DNA of 64,000 nt from Porpolomopsis calyptriformis (taxonomy: Eukaryota > Basidiomycota > Agaricomycetes > Agaricales > Hygrophoraceae), in the NCBI GenBank assembly GCA_951640195.1, contig OX621165.1, positions 1,364,001 through 1,428,000 of the forward strand, read 5' to 3'. A model generated the notes under the pieces. The model made no database searches. It was not told the DNA's origin and saw only the letters and a list, made by a program, of their open reading frames with translations. The position numbers were made by a program, and so were the translations under genes. Below are positions 33,019 to 41,994 of the stretch, piece after piece (position 1 is the first letter of the stretch; each line of letters opens with the position of its first letter).

Positions 33019-34336
33019 ATCTATCTAGTATTCCTTTCAATGTACTCCATCCTGGATTAGCTACCCTCATCCTTTCATGAACATTAGACCTCATAAAGTT
33101 AGTATAACAAACCCTTTCACCATTGAAGGAGTTCACTGCATGCCTGATAACTTGGCCACCAATCCCTACCACCGACCCCGAGTTATACTTCAACTCCACA
33201 CCGATATTCGGTAGGCTCATCCAGCCATCGGTATATGGGCCAATGGTAGCTAGGATATCATACCACTCAGCTCGGGATTTGAGGTCTCGGTGCTCTGGTG
33301 TAATCCGGTTGGCGATGATTTGAGACCCTGAAAACACCGAGGGCCAACGCCAAACGGCTTCGGCGAAGTCTTTATTTTTCTCCAACCTCCGGAGAGCTTC
33401 GGTGCCGGTGAGGTATAGTTCGGGGTGGATGACCGAGAGGATCCCACTCATCAATATGAAGTACGGCGCCGATTGATTGATGAAGTTCCTTGCGTCGGCA
33501 GTCCGGAAATCTTGCGAAATGTAGAGTTGGTTGGTAGGCATCTGATAATACTCTATTAGCCCATCAATTCCTCACAATGTTGTAAATCACTCACATCATT
33601 CCCCTGGGCAAACCACGCTGGAGACAATGTTGCAAGTCCTGGCGAAAGCAACATTGTCGGAGTTGGCTCGGCGAAATTTTGATGACGCCACGATGCTTGT
33701 CGGCGATTGGAGCTCTCGGCCATTGGCTCGGCAGCTGCTTGGCGAGGTACGTTTTTTCGGAGGACCGCCTCAAGAGGCCCGCATGCCTTCCCCATCTCGC
33801 CTTGGGCCTGGTTGGACAGCGCCGATGGCAAATGCCAGACTACAATCCGGCCGAAGATATCAATGATAACTGCTGGATTGGTAATACGCTGGATCGGCGC
33901 ATCTCTGTCGACCAGAAAACCTCTGCCAAAGGGACTTCGGCAGATGTCCATCGGCGTCGGCGCTGGGTTTTCCATTCAGAATATCACCGGCGGATATCGT
34001 TTCGGAAGCGTTTCCTCGACCTTCGGCGCCCTCTGATTTGGCACTGATCTACTGTAACAGTCAACATCCCAGTCTATAATGTCTGATATATTAGTTAGTA
34101 CCATTCTATTATAATAATCCAACCTACTCACAAGGATTCCTGACTGCTTTCACTAACACATCTACTATCCCTTCACATTCATAGAGCATTGCAATACTGA
34201 GAGAGGGGGAAGGATGGGCTCCCTTATCCTCAGTTCTCACAACTCCACAATCCTCTTGAAGTTTGGTAGAGAATCTGGCTTGCATGTATTGTGCCACCAT
34301 TTCTGTAGTATCTGAGAGTGATTGGCTAGTGTCCAT
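33011..34336 (-). CDS. TET/JBP-type 2-oxoglutarate/Fe(II) dioxygenase in the KDZ element
   Basis: Three exons fit in phase: 34336-34132, 34082-33595, 33541-33011, about 407 codons. Introns are GT-AG (50 and 53 nt). Exon 2 has the block VIIDIFGRIVVWHLPSAL and GLATLSPAWFAQGND. Exon 3 has the iron-binding HxD in ITPEHRDLKSRAEWYD (residues 84/86 of that exon), a glycine turn (GWMSLPNIG), the distal His in IRHAV (134) and an Arg in GERVCYTNFMR (143) for 2-oxoglutarate. This matches the fungal TET/JBP family, which oxidises methyl groups on DNA bases. A TGA at 33976-33978 lies just before MENPAPTPMD; from that Met the 303-codon catalytic part is fully open. The stop codon overlaps the transposase stop tail to tail by 8 nt. 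It is a pseudogene if the upstream part is essential. Confidence 0.75.
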
Positions 34337-34439
34337 CTAAAATAACATTGTATTTACTATTAAAGGTGTAATATGTTAAGGGAAACATACCTTGTGTAAA
34401 GTTGGCTTAAGTGGAAGGATTGAAGGGTTGAAGAGAAGA

Positions 34440-36014
34440 GTTGCACTGGTTAGAACTCAGCCGGACTCAGCCACCGGTCAACTGCTGATTAGATAAGCTA
34501 AGTTGGAAGCCACCGATGGTGTCCCAAAAGAGATTGATCACACCAATCCGTATATCCCTGCCGATCCGGTTGAGAGGGCCGATCACTATACGCCCGCTGA
34601 TCCGGTCGAGAGCACCGATCCTGATAATACCGCCGATCCTCATCCATCGTCGGGGGTGAGGGATCGCTAATATATTACTTATAACAATCTCGGCGGCTCT
34701 GTTAACAATGCAATCCTGCCCGGCCAAACCGTGCTTCATGGGCTATGATAGTCTCGGCCACTCTTTTGAAACTACTACTCCTGGCCGGCCAAGCTATGGT
34801 AATGATTGATAATGGACTCAGCTGCCCTGTTGACAGTTGCACCCTTGCTCAGCCGATTTGTAGTTATAATGCTCTCGGCCACTCCGTTGGCATTACCATA
34901 CATGGTCGGCCGAGCTGATACATGGACAAAGATGGGTTCGGCTACTCCTTTTCCATCCTATCCGCGCTCAGCCCATCTAGTGTATATAGGTTATGATCCT
35001 TTCGGCCACTCTGTCAGTAGTTCTAATCCTGCTTGGCTGATCCACAGCCACAGGCTATGGTATATTCGGCCACCTCGTTGATAGTCCAATCCTGGCTGGG
35101 CCGATCTGTAATACACGGGCTGCGATACACTCGGCCAATCGGTTGACAACGCTGTAATGCCCTCAGCCACTCCATTGACGATGATATCTTCCCTCGGCAA
35201 ATCCGTACTACATAGTGTATAACAGTCAGCCGCTCTGTCGGCCGCTCTCAAGGGCCTTATCCTTCTACAGCTACGCTATAGTACATGGCTGTAAATGGTC
35301 TCGGCTACCCCTTTGGTAGTACTATCCTTGCTCGGCCTATCCGTAGTATACATATTATAATAAAACCTTGGCCGCTTTGTAAACGTCACTATCCCTGTTT
35401 AGCTGGGCAGTGTTACATGTGTTATAATCCTCTCGGCCATTCCGTTGATACCGCTTATCTTCCCTCGGCTGATCTGTAGTAACTGTCTCGGCCACCCTGT
35501 TGACGGTACCATCTCCTTCGGCCACCCGGAAGCACATCTCTTATTGCATCCTCAGCCCCTCCATTGGCCACTATCTAGTTCTCGGCCTTGGTGGGATATA
35601 GGTTATAATTCCCTCAGCCATTCCATTGATAGTGCTTTATCTTCCCTTGGCCGATTGGTAGTAACAGTCTCAGCCACCCCATTAATGTAGCTATCTCTTC
35701 TCAGCCTCTCTGAGGTACTTCTTCCATATCACCCTTGGCCTGTCTGTTGACAGCTTTGTTATATTCTCAGCCCTTCGGTGGTACCAAGCTACAATATCAT
35801 TGGCCATTCCGATGGCATGAATATCTCTCACTCAGCCAAGAGCGTATCCTAACCTACCGTTTCAGCTAGACCATGTTATACTCCATCTAAGCATTCTCCA
35901 CATTCGGCCAACCAGTTGCCTGTAGGCACCCTGATTTTCGGCCGACCCTTTACTACTTGGTCGATATTAGTCTTCAGCGCTTCGGTGTTCATCGGCTATA
36001 AATGATTTTTCGGC
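34440..36014 (-). repeat. Right subterminal CTCGGCC array of the KDZ element
   Basis: No gene is present. Units of about 35-60 bp with a CTCGGCCACTCCGTTGA-like core recur many times (e.g. near 34760, 34870, 35000, 35130, 35430, 35490). Orientation is inverted relative to the left array, so both read the same when viewed from the element ends. Confidence 0.8.
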
Positions 36015-36097
36015 CGAAGATTGGTGCGCCGAGAAACACCACTATATAGCAAGTTCATTTCACTGTAGTTCACCACTATCTTTGACTGAATCATGTG
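36015..36097 (-). repeat. Right terminal inverted repeat of the KDZ element
   Basis: Inverted partner of 22773-22860. The strongest match is GCAAGTTCATTTCACTGTA (36051 onward). It is followed outward by the target duplication GGCTCGT at 36098-36104. Confidence 0.85.
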
Positions 36098-36104
36098 GGC
36101 TCGT

Positions 36105-39100
36105 TGGTTGATGGAGATGGTCCTTGTCGCTCTGTCCCTTCTTATCTCGAATCCTAGGAACCAGTGGATATCTCCCATATCCGCAATCTCGAAGTGGGTT
36201 CGAAGTCCTCGTTTGAATCCGTTTACGGCTCAAATAGATGACCCGGCAATGGCCATGTCATCTGTGGCTACGGCAACAATGACGGATTCGTAGGCATTGC
36301 GTTTGAAGAATACAGAGTGGTCCATGCTTGATCGTTGGTATCTGAGCTTGTAGAACACTGCAGAAAGTGTTTCATACCATTCATGCCCAGCTTGTTTTAA
36401 TCCATACATTGCTTTCAGCAGACGGCAGACCTTCCCTTCCTCTCCGGGTTTCAGAACTCCTTTCGGAGGCCACATATAGACCTCCTCCTTCAGTGGGGCA
36501 TTGAGGTAAGCACTCTTGATATCTACTTGGTGGATTTCCCAGTCAAGTTGAGCAGCTAAAGAGAGGATGACTCGGACAGATGGCATCTTCGCAGCCAACA
36601 AGAACGTTTCCGTGTAATTCACACCATACGTTTGGCGGTGTCCACCAGCAACTATGCGAACCCTACATGTATCCACAACATCATCCGCATTCTGTTTCTC
36701 CTTCAATACTTCAGAACATGGGATTACGGGTTTTCCAGGGGGTAGGTCGACAATCCCCCAAGTCCGGAGTTTCTGGAGTTGACCTATCTCATATTTCAGA
36801 GCAGCATCCCATGCCTTTCCATGTGGCCCCTCGAGTGCTTCAGTCATTGAGCATGGTTCCGAGCCCATGGATCCCGCTATCGCATAAAGCGGGTCAAGGG
36901 TTTCATCATCAGAATTGAAGTTGAGCGGGATTACTCCCCCTGGTTCATCACCACTCTCCAGACCGAGATCACAGATGAATGCCTCAGCATATGCTAGGGC
37001 AGCAGGTTCATAAACACCCCTTGCCATATCCTGGTAAGATCCCAGGGGTAAATGTGTATGCATTCTGCGTCCAAAGGTAGGCGCCAATTCCAGGATTTCC
37101 AGGTTAAGTCTCTGGGTTTCCAGAATTTTCGGAGTTTCCGGAACAACTTCGGAATTGGGGGGTAGGTGTCTAGGTTCATCGGGATAGTGCTGGATGACTT
37201 TATTCTTCTCCCCTTCATCCAGGGTATCTTTGGGGATGATAATACCTTCACCCTGAAGTAGATGTAGGTCTTCCAGGTTGAACACAACATCCCGTTCGAT
37301 ACTGATGGTTCGCTTATCAGGCCAGTAAATCTGGAACCCTTTGCTCTCGGAATCATATCTGACAAAGCAGGCTTTCCATGCATGTTCATCAAGCTTTCCG
37401 GCATGCAAGTCTTTCACATATGCAGCAGCTCCAAACTCATGGATCCCACCCAGAAATGGTTTCCAGTCACATACCATCTCATATGGGGTCTTTCCATTCA
37501 GTGCTCGGGTTTCAGTCCGGTTCTCTAGCCACACACAGTGGTGCATAGCTTTGGCCCAAAGGGATCGCAGTAATCCTGACGCAAAAAGGAGGGCACGGGC
37601 GTGTTCAGCATGGGTATGCATACCATGTTCGGAGACTCCATCCTGTTGAGGAGAGTCATGGACAGTAAGTTCACATTTTGTCCCTTTCATAGTGAGGTGG
37701 TGATCGAAGTCATTACTTAGGAATTCTCCCCCTCGATCACACCGGAGATATTTGATCTGGGCACCATTCTGTTGAGTATTAATAGCTGCCTCATCCTTCT
37801 TGTAGGCATCGAGAGTTTCACTTTTCTTCGTGAGGAAGTAGACTTGTGTCTCACGGGAGTAGTCATCTTTCCGGAAGGCAGCATAGTGCTTCCCACCCAG
37901 GCTAGATGTTGAAGCAGGTCCCCAGAGATCCCAATGGACTCATTCACCGTATTGTGTCACTCGGGTAAGTGACTCTTTCAGAAATGGTTTTCACGCCACC
38001 TTTGCCTTTACGCATGGCTCACAAAATTCTTCCTTGGACAATGGGTCAATCTCGATACCCAATATCATTCCATTCGATACCATACGCTTTACTGTCGACA
38101 CAGCAATATGGCCCAACTTCCGGTGGGCCTCCATCAGCGTCATCTTGGTAGTCACGGCATTCACGTGATCACACCAGGTTTCAGTTCCAGCTGTAATCCT
38201 ATATAGCCCTTGGAATCGTGGAATCTTCACTATCACATGTCCACAAGGGTGAGTAACAATTGCGTGGTCTTTTCCGAAGACCACAGACTTGGCAGCTTGA
38301 GCTAGTCGGCTGACGGAAACAAGTGTGAAGGCTAAATCCGGTGCATACACACAGTCCTTCAACATCACCGATGACGATGAACTGCCGTTAGGTAGCTCAA
38401 TCCTTACGTCTCCAGTTCCGATTGCCTTGAACGTCCTTCCATCGGCGGTTTTGATTTCGTGGTCAATCGGTATGTAGTTTTCAAACCTTGCCCTATCCAG
38501 GCAAAAGTGACGACTGGCGCCACTATCAAGGATCATATCGCGACCCAATCCATCCAACCTGAGGTTAGATATGATGGCTTTAAAGTCCGAGGTGCATGTG
38601 AATGCGAACAAGTCATCGTTTTCTAATACTTTCGCTACATTAGCCGCCTCAAGTTTCTTTTTCACCTTCAGTTGATGGGGACCTTGCCCCTCCATGCTGC
38701 CCCCTGGGGCATAACACGTTGCCTTCAGGTGACCAACCTTTTGGCAGTTATAGCAAGTTTTAGTCATTGCAGACTTCTTTTCCGTACGTTTCGATCTAGA
38801 TCCTCGGGAACCTTGTGAGGCAAACATCACCACCTCAGCAGCCCTTTCTTGCCCACTGGCAATCAAGCGGTGTTCCACTTCCTGGATGAAAATTGACGCT
38901 AGGTCATCAGGCTGGATAGACTTTCCAGTGACCTTCATGGTGGTTTCGACCATCTGCACAGTGGCACGGTAAACCTCCGGCATCGACGCAATCATTATAT
39001 TGACCTGCATCAGGTCAGAAACAGGTGAGCTAGTCACCCTCAGATACTCCACCCGCTCTGTCATCTTAGCCAGATGAGCCTTCAGCTCGGCAAGATGTAT

Positions 39101-39571
39101 CTTCGGGTCCGGAGATGATGCGCATCTCATGTTCTGTAGCACATTAAGCATGTCAACCTGGTGAAGAACACTTTTCATGGTCGCATCTGCTTTAACCATA
39201 TCCCACATGTCCTTGGCAGTGGTAAGCTTCATGATCTTTTGTGACAAACAAGGTGAGACTGTCGAGGGGAGTAGATGTTGCGCAAGATACTCCCGCTGAT
39301 CAAAGTCAAGCATTTTCTTCTCTCTAGTTTTGATCTGTTCATCAGTGGCATCTTTGCCATTGTACTGTGGAACACTATTAAGCTCTACCAGGTCCACTGG
39401 TCGTTTGGATCGTCCATTCAAGTGGGGTACAAGGCCTTTTGAGCCCATCGCTCACATGGCCCTCAGCTCATAATCCGCCCAGTTGGAGCCATCATCTCGA
39501 AGTTTCGGAATGACCAAGGATTGGGAATTGGAGGTGAGTATAGAATCAGACATTGGTGAACCAGGGCTCAT
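36105..39571 (-). pseudogene. Copia gag-pol, 5' part: gag, protease, integrase, RT
   Basis: The start is ATG at 39571 or 39553 (MSDSILTSNSQSLVIPKLRD). Gag contains LDFDQREYLAQHLLPSTVSP and a CCHC knuckle CYNCQKVGHLKATC near 38720-38765. The protease has ILDSGASRHFCLD near 38515. The pre-integrase zinc domain is HRKLGH ... CEPCVKAK (near 38010-38140). Integrase has VHDSPQQDGVSEHGMHTH (37640). RT has YGVNYTETFLLAAKMPS, EIHQVDIKSAYLNAPLKEEV, MYGLKQAGHEW and VATDDMAIAG (a variant of YVDDM). Stops at 39452-39454, after KAKVA (37991), near 37935 and at 36230 all fit CGA-to-TGA. The frame is cut at INQRA by the KDZ element. Confidence 0.88.
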
Positions 39572-39575
39572 AACC
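39555..39575 (-). other. Copia primer-binding site candidate
   Basis: Directly after the 5' LTR the minus strand reads GGTTATGAGCCCTGGTTCA, which resembles the TGGTTATGAGC-type primer site of many Copia elements that use an initiator methionine tRNA. The gag ATG overlaps it. This contrasts with the Gypsy families here, which appear self-primed. Confidence 0.45.
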
Positions 39576-39688
39576 TGATGAAGTTGGTCAGGTGAAAAAT
39601 GTCGGATTAAGGAAAAATACTAAAGATTACATAATCGATATGTGTGTACATTTGTATCAATGGTGTCGTGATTGTACATATCCCAACA
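39576..39688 (-). repeat. 5' LTR of the Copia element
   Basis: 113 bp, nearly identical to 21848-21960, with a few transitions (e.g. ATACATGCG against ATATGTGTG). Confidence 0.9.
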
Positions 39689-39693
39689 CAAGA

Positions 39694-39857
39694 CTCCCCC
39701 ATTCTTGCGCATTGTTGCATCACCTGATAATGATCATGCCAACCATTTGGAAGTGGAGTTGATGCCAACCGCAACCTTGAATTGGGATGTGGTGAAGGAT
39801 TATCTTGGTTCGATGGCATATATGATAACTACAAAGCCAGCATCTGTTTCTTGATGT
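39694..39857 (+). pseudogene. Right fragment of the reading frame broken by the Copia element
   Basis: It reads TPPFLRIVASPDNDHANHLE ... MPTATLNWDVVKDYLGSM ... KPASVS, then stop. It joins in frame to 21778-21847 when the Copia element is removed. No family was recognised. The following 170 bp to the D element are AT-rich and look like a 3' flank. Confidence 0.45.
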
Positions 39858-40027
39858 AGTTGTAAGAATAACACATTTTTCCTTCAATATAACTTACACT
39901 GCTCCATGGACAATGAAATTGTTGGTTGCCTGGGTGCCTAAATACATGGAGAGGAACCATGAACCATGCCCAGATCAATACCTTCCATTATATACTGTTT
40001 TACTAAGTAGGTTTGGGTATAGGTCTG

Positions 40028-40397
40028 TGTCATGGACACTTTTTTCTTTTTCCTTTTAGTCATACTTGATTAGTCTCCATTCTGTTCATCCTTCTGCTTT
40101 ACCATTTTATATATAGAGACTGATCACATGTACCTTCCTTCCGACTCTTTCACAAGTCACATTCCGTTTCTGTTATTCTTTTTGTGACTCTTCACTAGTC
40201 ACATTCCGGATTCCGCTTTGTAATCGTACACACAACTGACTCATGGCGACTCAGGTAGTTAGTATATAAAGCCTGATCTTTAGTCAGTAGGTTAAGTTCG
40301 ATTCCTAGTTAGCTCCCCCACTCTTTAGTCGAATTCCATTCCCTCATCAGCCCCTCCAACGCGAGAAGTAAAACCCTTCGACTACCGAATCATAACA
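40028..40397 (+). repeat. 5' LTR of element D
   Basis: TGTCATGG ... CATAACA. It holds TATATAAA at 40263-40270 and the proposed transcript start AAGTTCGATTC at 40294-40304, 31 bp downstream. Confidence 0.95.
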
Positions 40398-40398
40398 A

Positions 40399-40409
40399 GA
40401 ATCGAACTT
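40399..40409 (+). other. Element D self-priming primer-binding site
   Basis: GAATCGAACTT begins one base after the LTR and is the exact reverse complement of 40294-40304, the predicted first 11 nt of the element RNA. Confidence 0.75.
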
Positions 40410-40572
40410 CCTTCTTGCGCATCAAACTACCTCCACTCTGGATCCTGCCGAAGACTTAACAAGGTCAATCTTCTCATCCGCAGATTCAGATACTCCCTTT
40501 CAACCTATAGTATTCCAAACCCCCGCACAATCCATCATCCCCCTTTCCCCCTCGTCATCATCACTAACATCA

Positions 40573-41994
40573 ATGTCTCAACAAGAATACGAAGCCGATC
40601 AGAGCGTTCCCGCACCCGGACCCAGCAACATCCCCCCTACCATTCAAGAAGAGGAAGAAGTCGTCGTCCCATTCAACATCGAACAAGAGCTCAGAGATCT
40701 AAGAGCACAAATCGATCAATTCCGTGGCTGGTACTACAACGAAGTCGACGTCAATGACGAACTCCGAAAGGAATTAAAAGCTCTCAAAGAAAATCGACGA
40801 GAAGACTTAGAACCAACCACCCCTCCCCCACGACGACGATCTATACTTCGGGGACCTGGACTTTCCCCCTCGAATCCTTTCGTTTACCCTGCAAGAAGAA
40901 CCGAATCCGTCCAACCTCCTCTCCCATCAACCTTTCCTACTCAACAACCTACCCAGACAACTGCTCCCCCTACACTTCCAGCCCCCACCAAAATCAAAAT
41001 CGCCGATCCAACTGAATACGATGGAACTTCCGAGAAGCTTGAAGATTTCATTCACCAATGTCGACTCAATTTTGTGGTCAAGGACTACAACAACAAACAG
41101 AAAATCATCTACATGCTCTCTTACCTCGGTGACGGCAACCCACGGGCTTGGGGACGACTGTTCACGGAAGGAGTTGATAGAACGAGGAATTTCGTATGGG
41201 ACTATGCAACATTCTTGGACGATTTCAGGGAAGCTTTCGGAAGGATTAACCCAGCGGCGAAGGCGCGGATCGAGCTAGAAAAAGTGAGAATGACAGGAAC
41301 GATAGAGGACTACAACCTTCGGTTCATGCAACACACAGCAAGAACTGAGTACAACGAGACCGCTCTACTTCGGTTTTACAAAGCCGGACTCCCCCAGCCA
41401 ATCCGAACGCGGATTTATTCGATGGACAACATGCCATCAACCTTGCTGGACTGGACGACGAAAGCGGCCCAGTTCGAGGAAAAGTACCAGGAGCAACGAG
41501 CTGAACAAGCGTTGTGGTCAAGTCAAGACCAAAAAGGAAAGAAGTCCGAAGCCAAATCGAATCCCTGAGGAAACCCTTCCCGCTCCACCACCACCACCAC
41601 TTCATCCCCGATCAAACAAGAATCGAGAGAAGCCTCTCTCAAGACAGCGAAACGAGACAACTCCTCCATCACTTGCTATAACTGTGGCAAAAAGGGACAT
41701 TACGCCAACGAATGTCGAAGCCCACGTGCAGAAGACGTTCCAGCACGTCAAGAATCCTCAACTTCTACTCGAGGAAAAGGAGGAAATCGCGGTCGAGGCA
41801 AAGGACGAAATGTCCGAACGATCAATCGGGTTGATATAGAAGAATCGGAAGCGCGGATAGAGGAAGTACCAGAGGATGACGAAAAAGAGAAAAGGACGGC
41901 AAAGGACGACTTGAAGGACATGGGAATCGCGAATTGGGACAAGGAGAGACGGGCTGCGCTAGCTCGAGCGTTAAAAGAGCAAAAGGATTTTTGA
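40573..41994 (+). pseudogene. Element D gag: coiled coil, capsid, zinc knuckle
   Basis: It starts MSQQEYEADQSVPAPGPSN and has a coiled-coil segment (EQELRDLRAQIDQFRG, NDELRKELKALKENR), a Pro-rich linker, and a capsid core (IKIADPTEYDGTSEKLEDFI, WDYATFLDDFREAFGR, IEDYNLRFMQHTARTEYNE). The CCHC knuckle is CYNCGKKGHYANEC near 41677-41718, with an Arg/Gly-rich tail. One stop (TGA 41566-41568) separates capsid from knuckle. The frame ends at TGA 41992-41994, directly after the slip site. The conserved pre-slip block DLKDMGIANWDKERRAALAR parallels CGIVNWEPKRKEELKRAL in A and CGIDRWPKERKAQLIKEL in B. Confidence 0.88.
41985..41991 (+). promoter_or_regulatory. Element D gag-pol -1 frameshift heptamer
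   Basis: AAG GAT TTT TGA: heptamer GGATTTT immediately before the gag stop, with pol open in -1. It is a variant of the GGGTTTT of families A and B; both heptamers are known -1 slip sites in plant RNA viruses (established knowledge). Confidence 0.7.

Larger units (their letters stand above)
22773..36097 (+). mobile_element. KDZ-type DNA transposon with accessory genes
   Basis: The 13.3-kb element has inverted termini (about 80 bp; shared core TACAGTGAAATGAACTTGC) and subterminal arrays of GGCCGA/TCGGCC motifs. It is flanked by GGCTCGT at 22766-22772 and 36098-36104. Removing it restores the Copia sequence INQRA-YIEAMA. Genes inside: a Zn2Cys6-like protein (24568-26429, +), a WFGKH-type protein (26653-29098, -), a transposase with a CxC2 cluster and KDZ signature motifs (29550-33018, +) and a TET/JBP dioxygenase (33011-34336, -). 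KDZ transposons linked to TET/JBP genes are known from mushrooms (established knowledge). This copy has several nonsense codons. Confidence 0.92.
21848..39688 (-). mobile_element. Ty1/Copia element split by a KDZ transposon
   Basis: Two 113-bp LTRs (minus strand TGTTGGGATATG ... CATCA) bound a single gag-pol frame coded on the minus strand. The flanks are CGAGA (21843-21847) and CAAGA (39689-39693), a 5-bp duplication differing by one CpG-type G-to-A change. Without the 13.3-kb insert the element is about 4.5 kb. Gag and pol are in one frame across the insert (13,332 nt including the duplication, divisible by 3). Stops such as TGA in place of CGA show that it is inactive. Confidence 0.9.

Noticed and set aside
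40263..40409. tRNA-primed site for element D
   Set aside because: The sequence after the LTR does not begin TGG as tRNA 3' ends require, and the complement within the LTR explains it fully.
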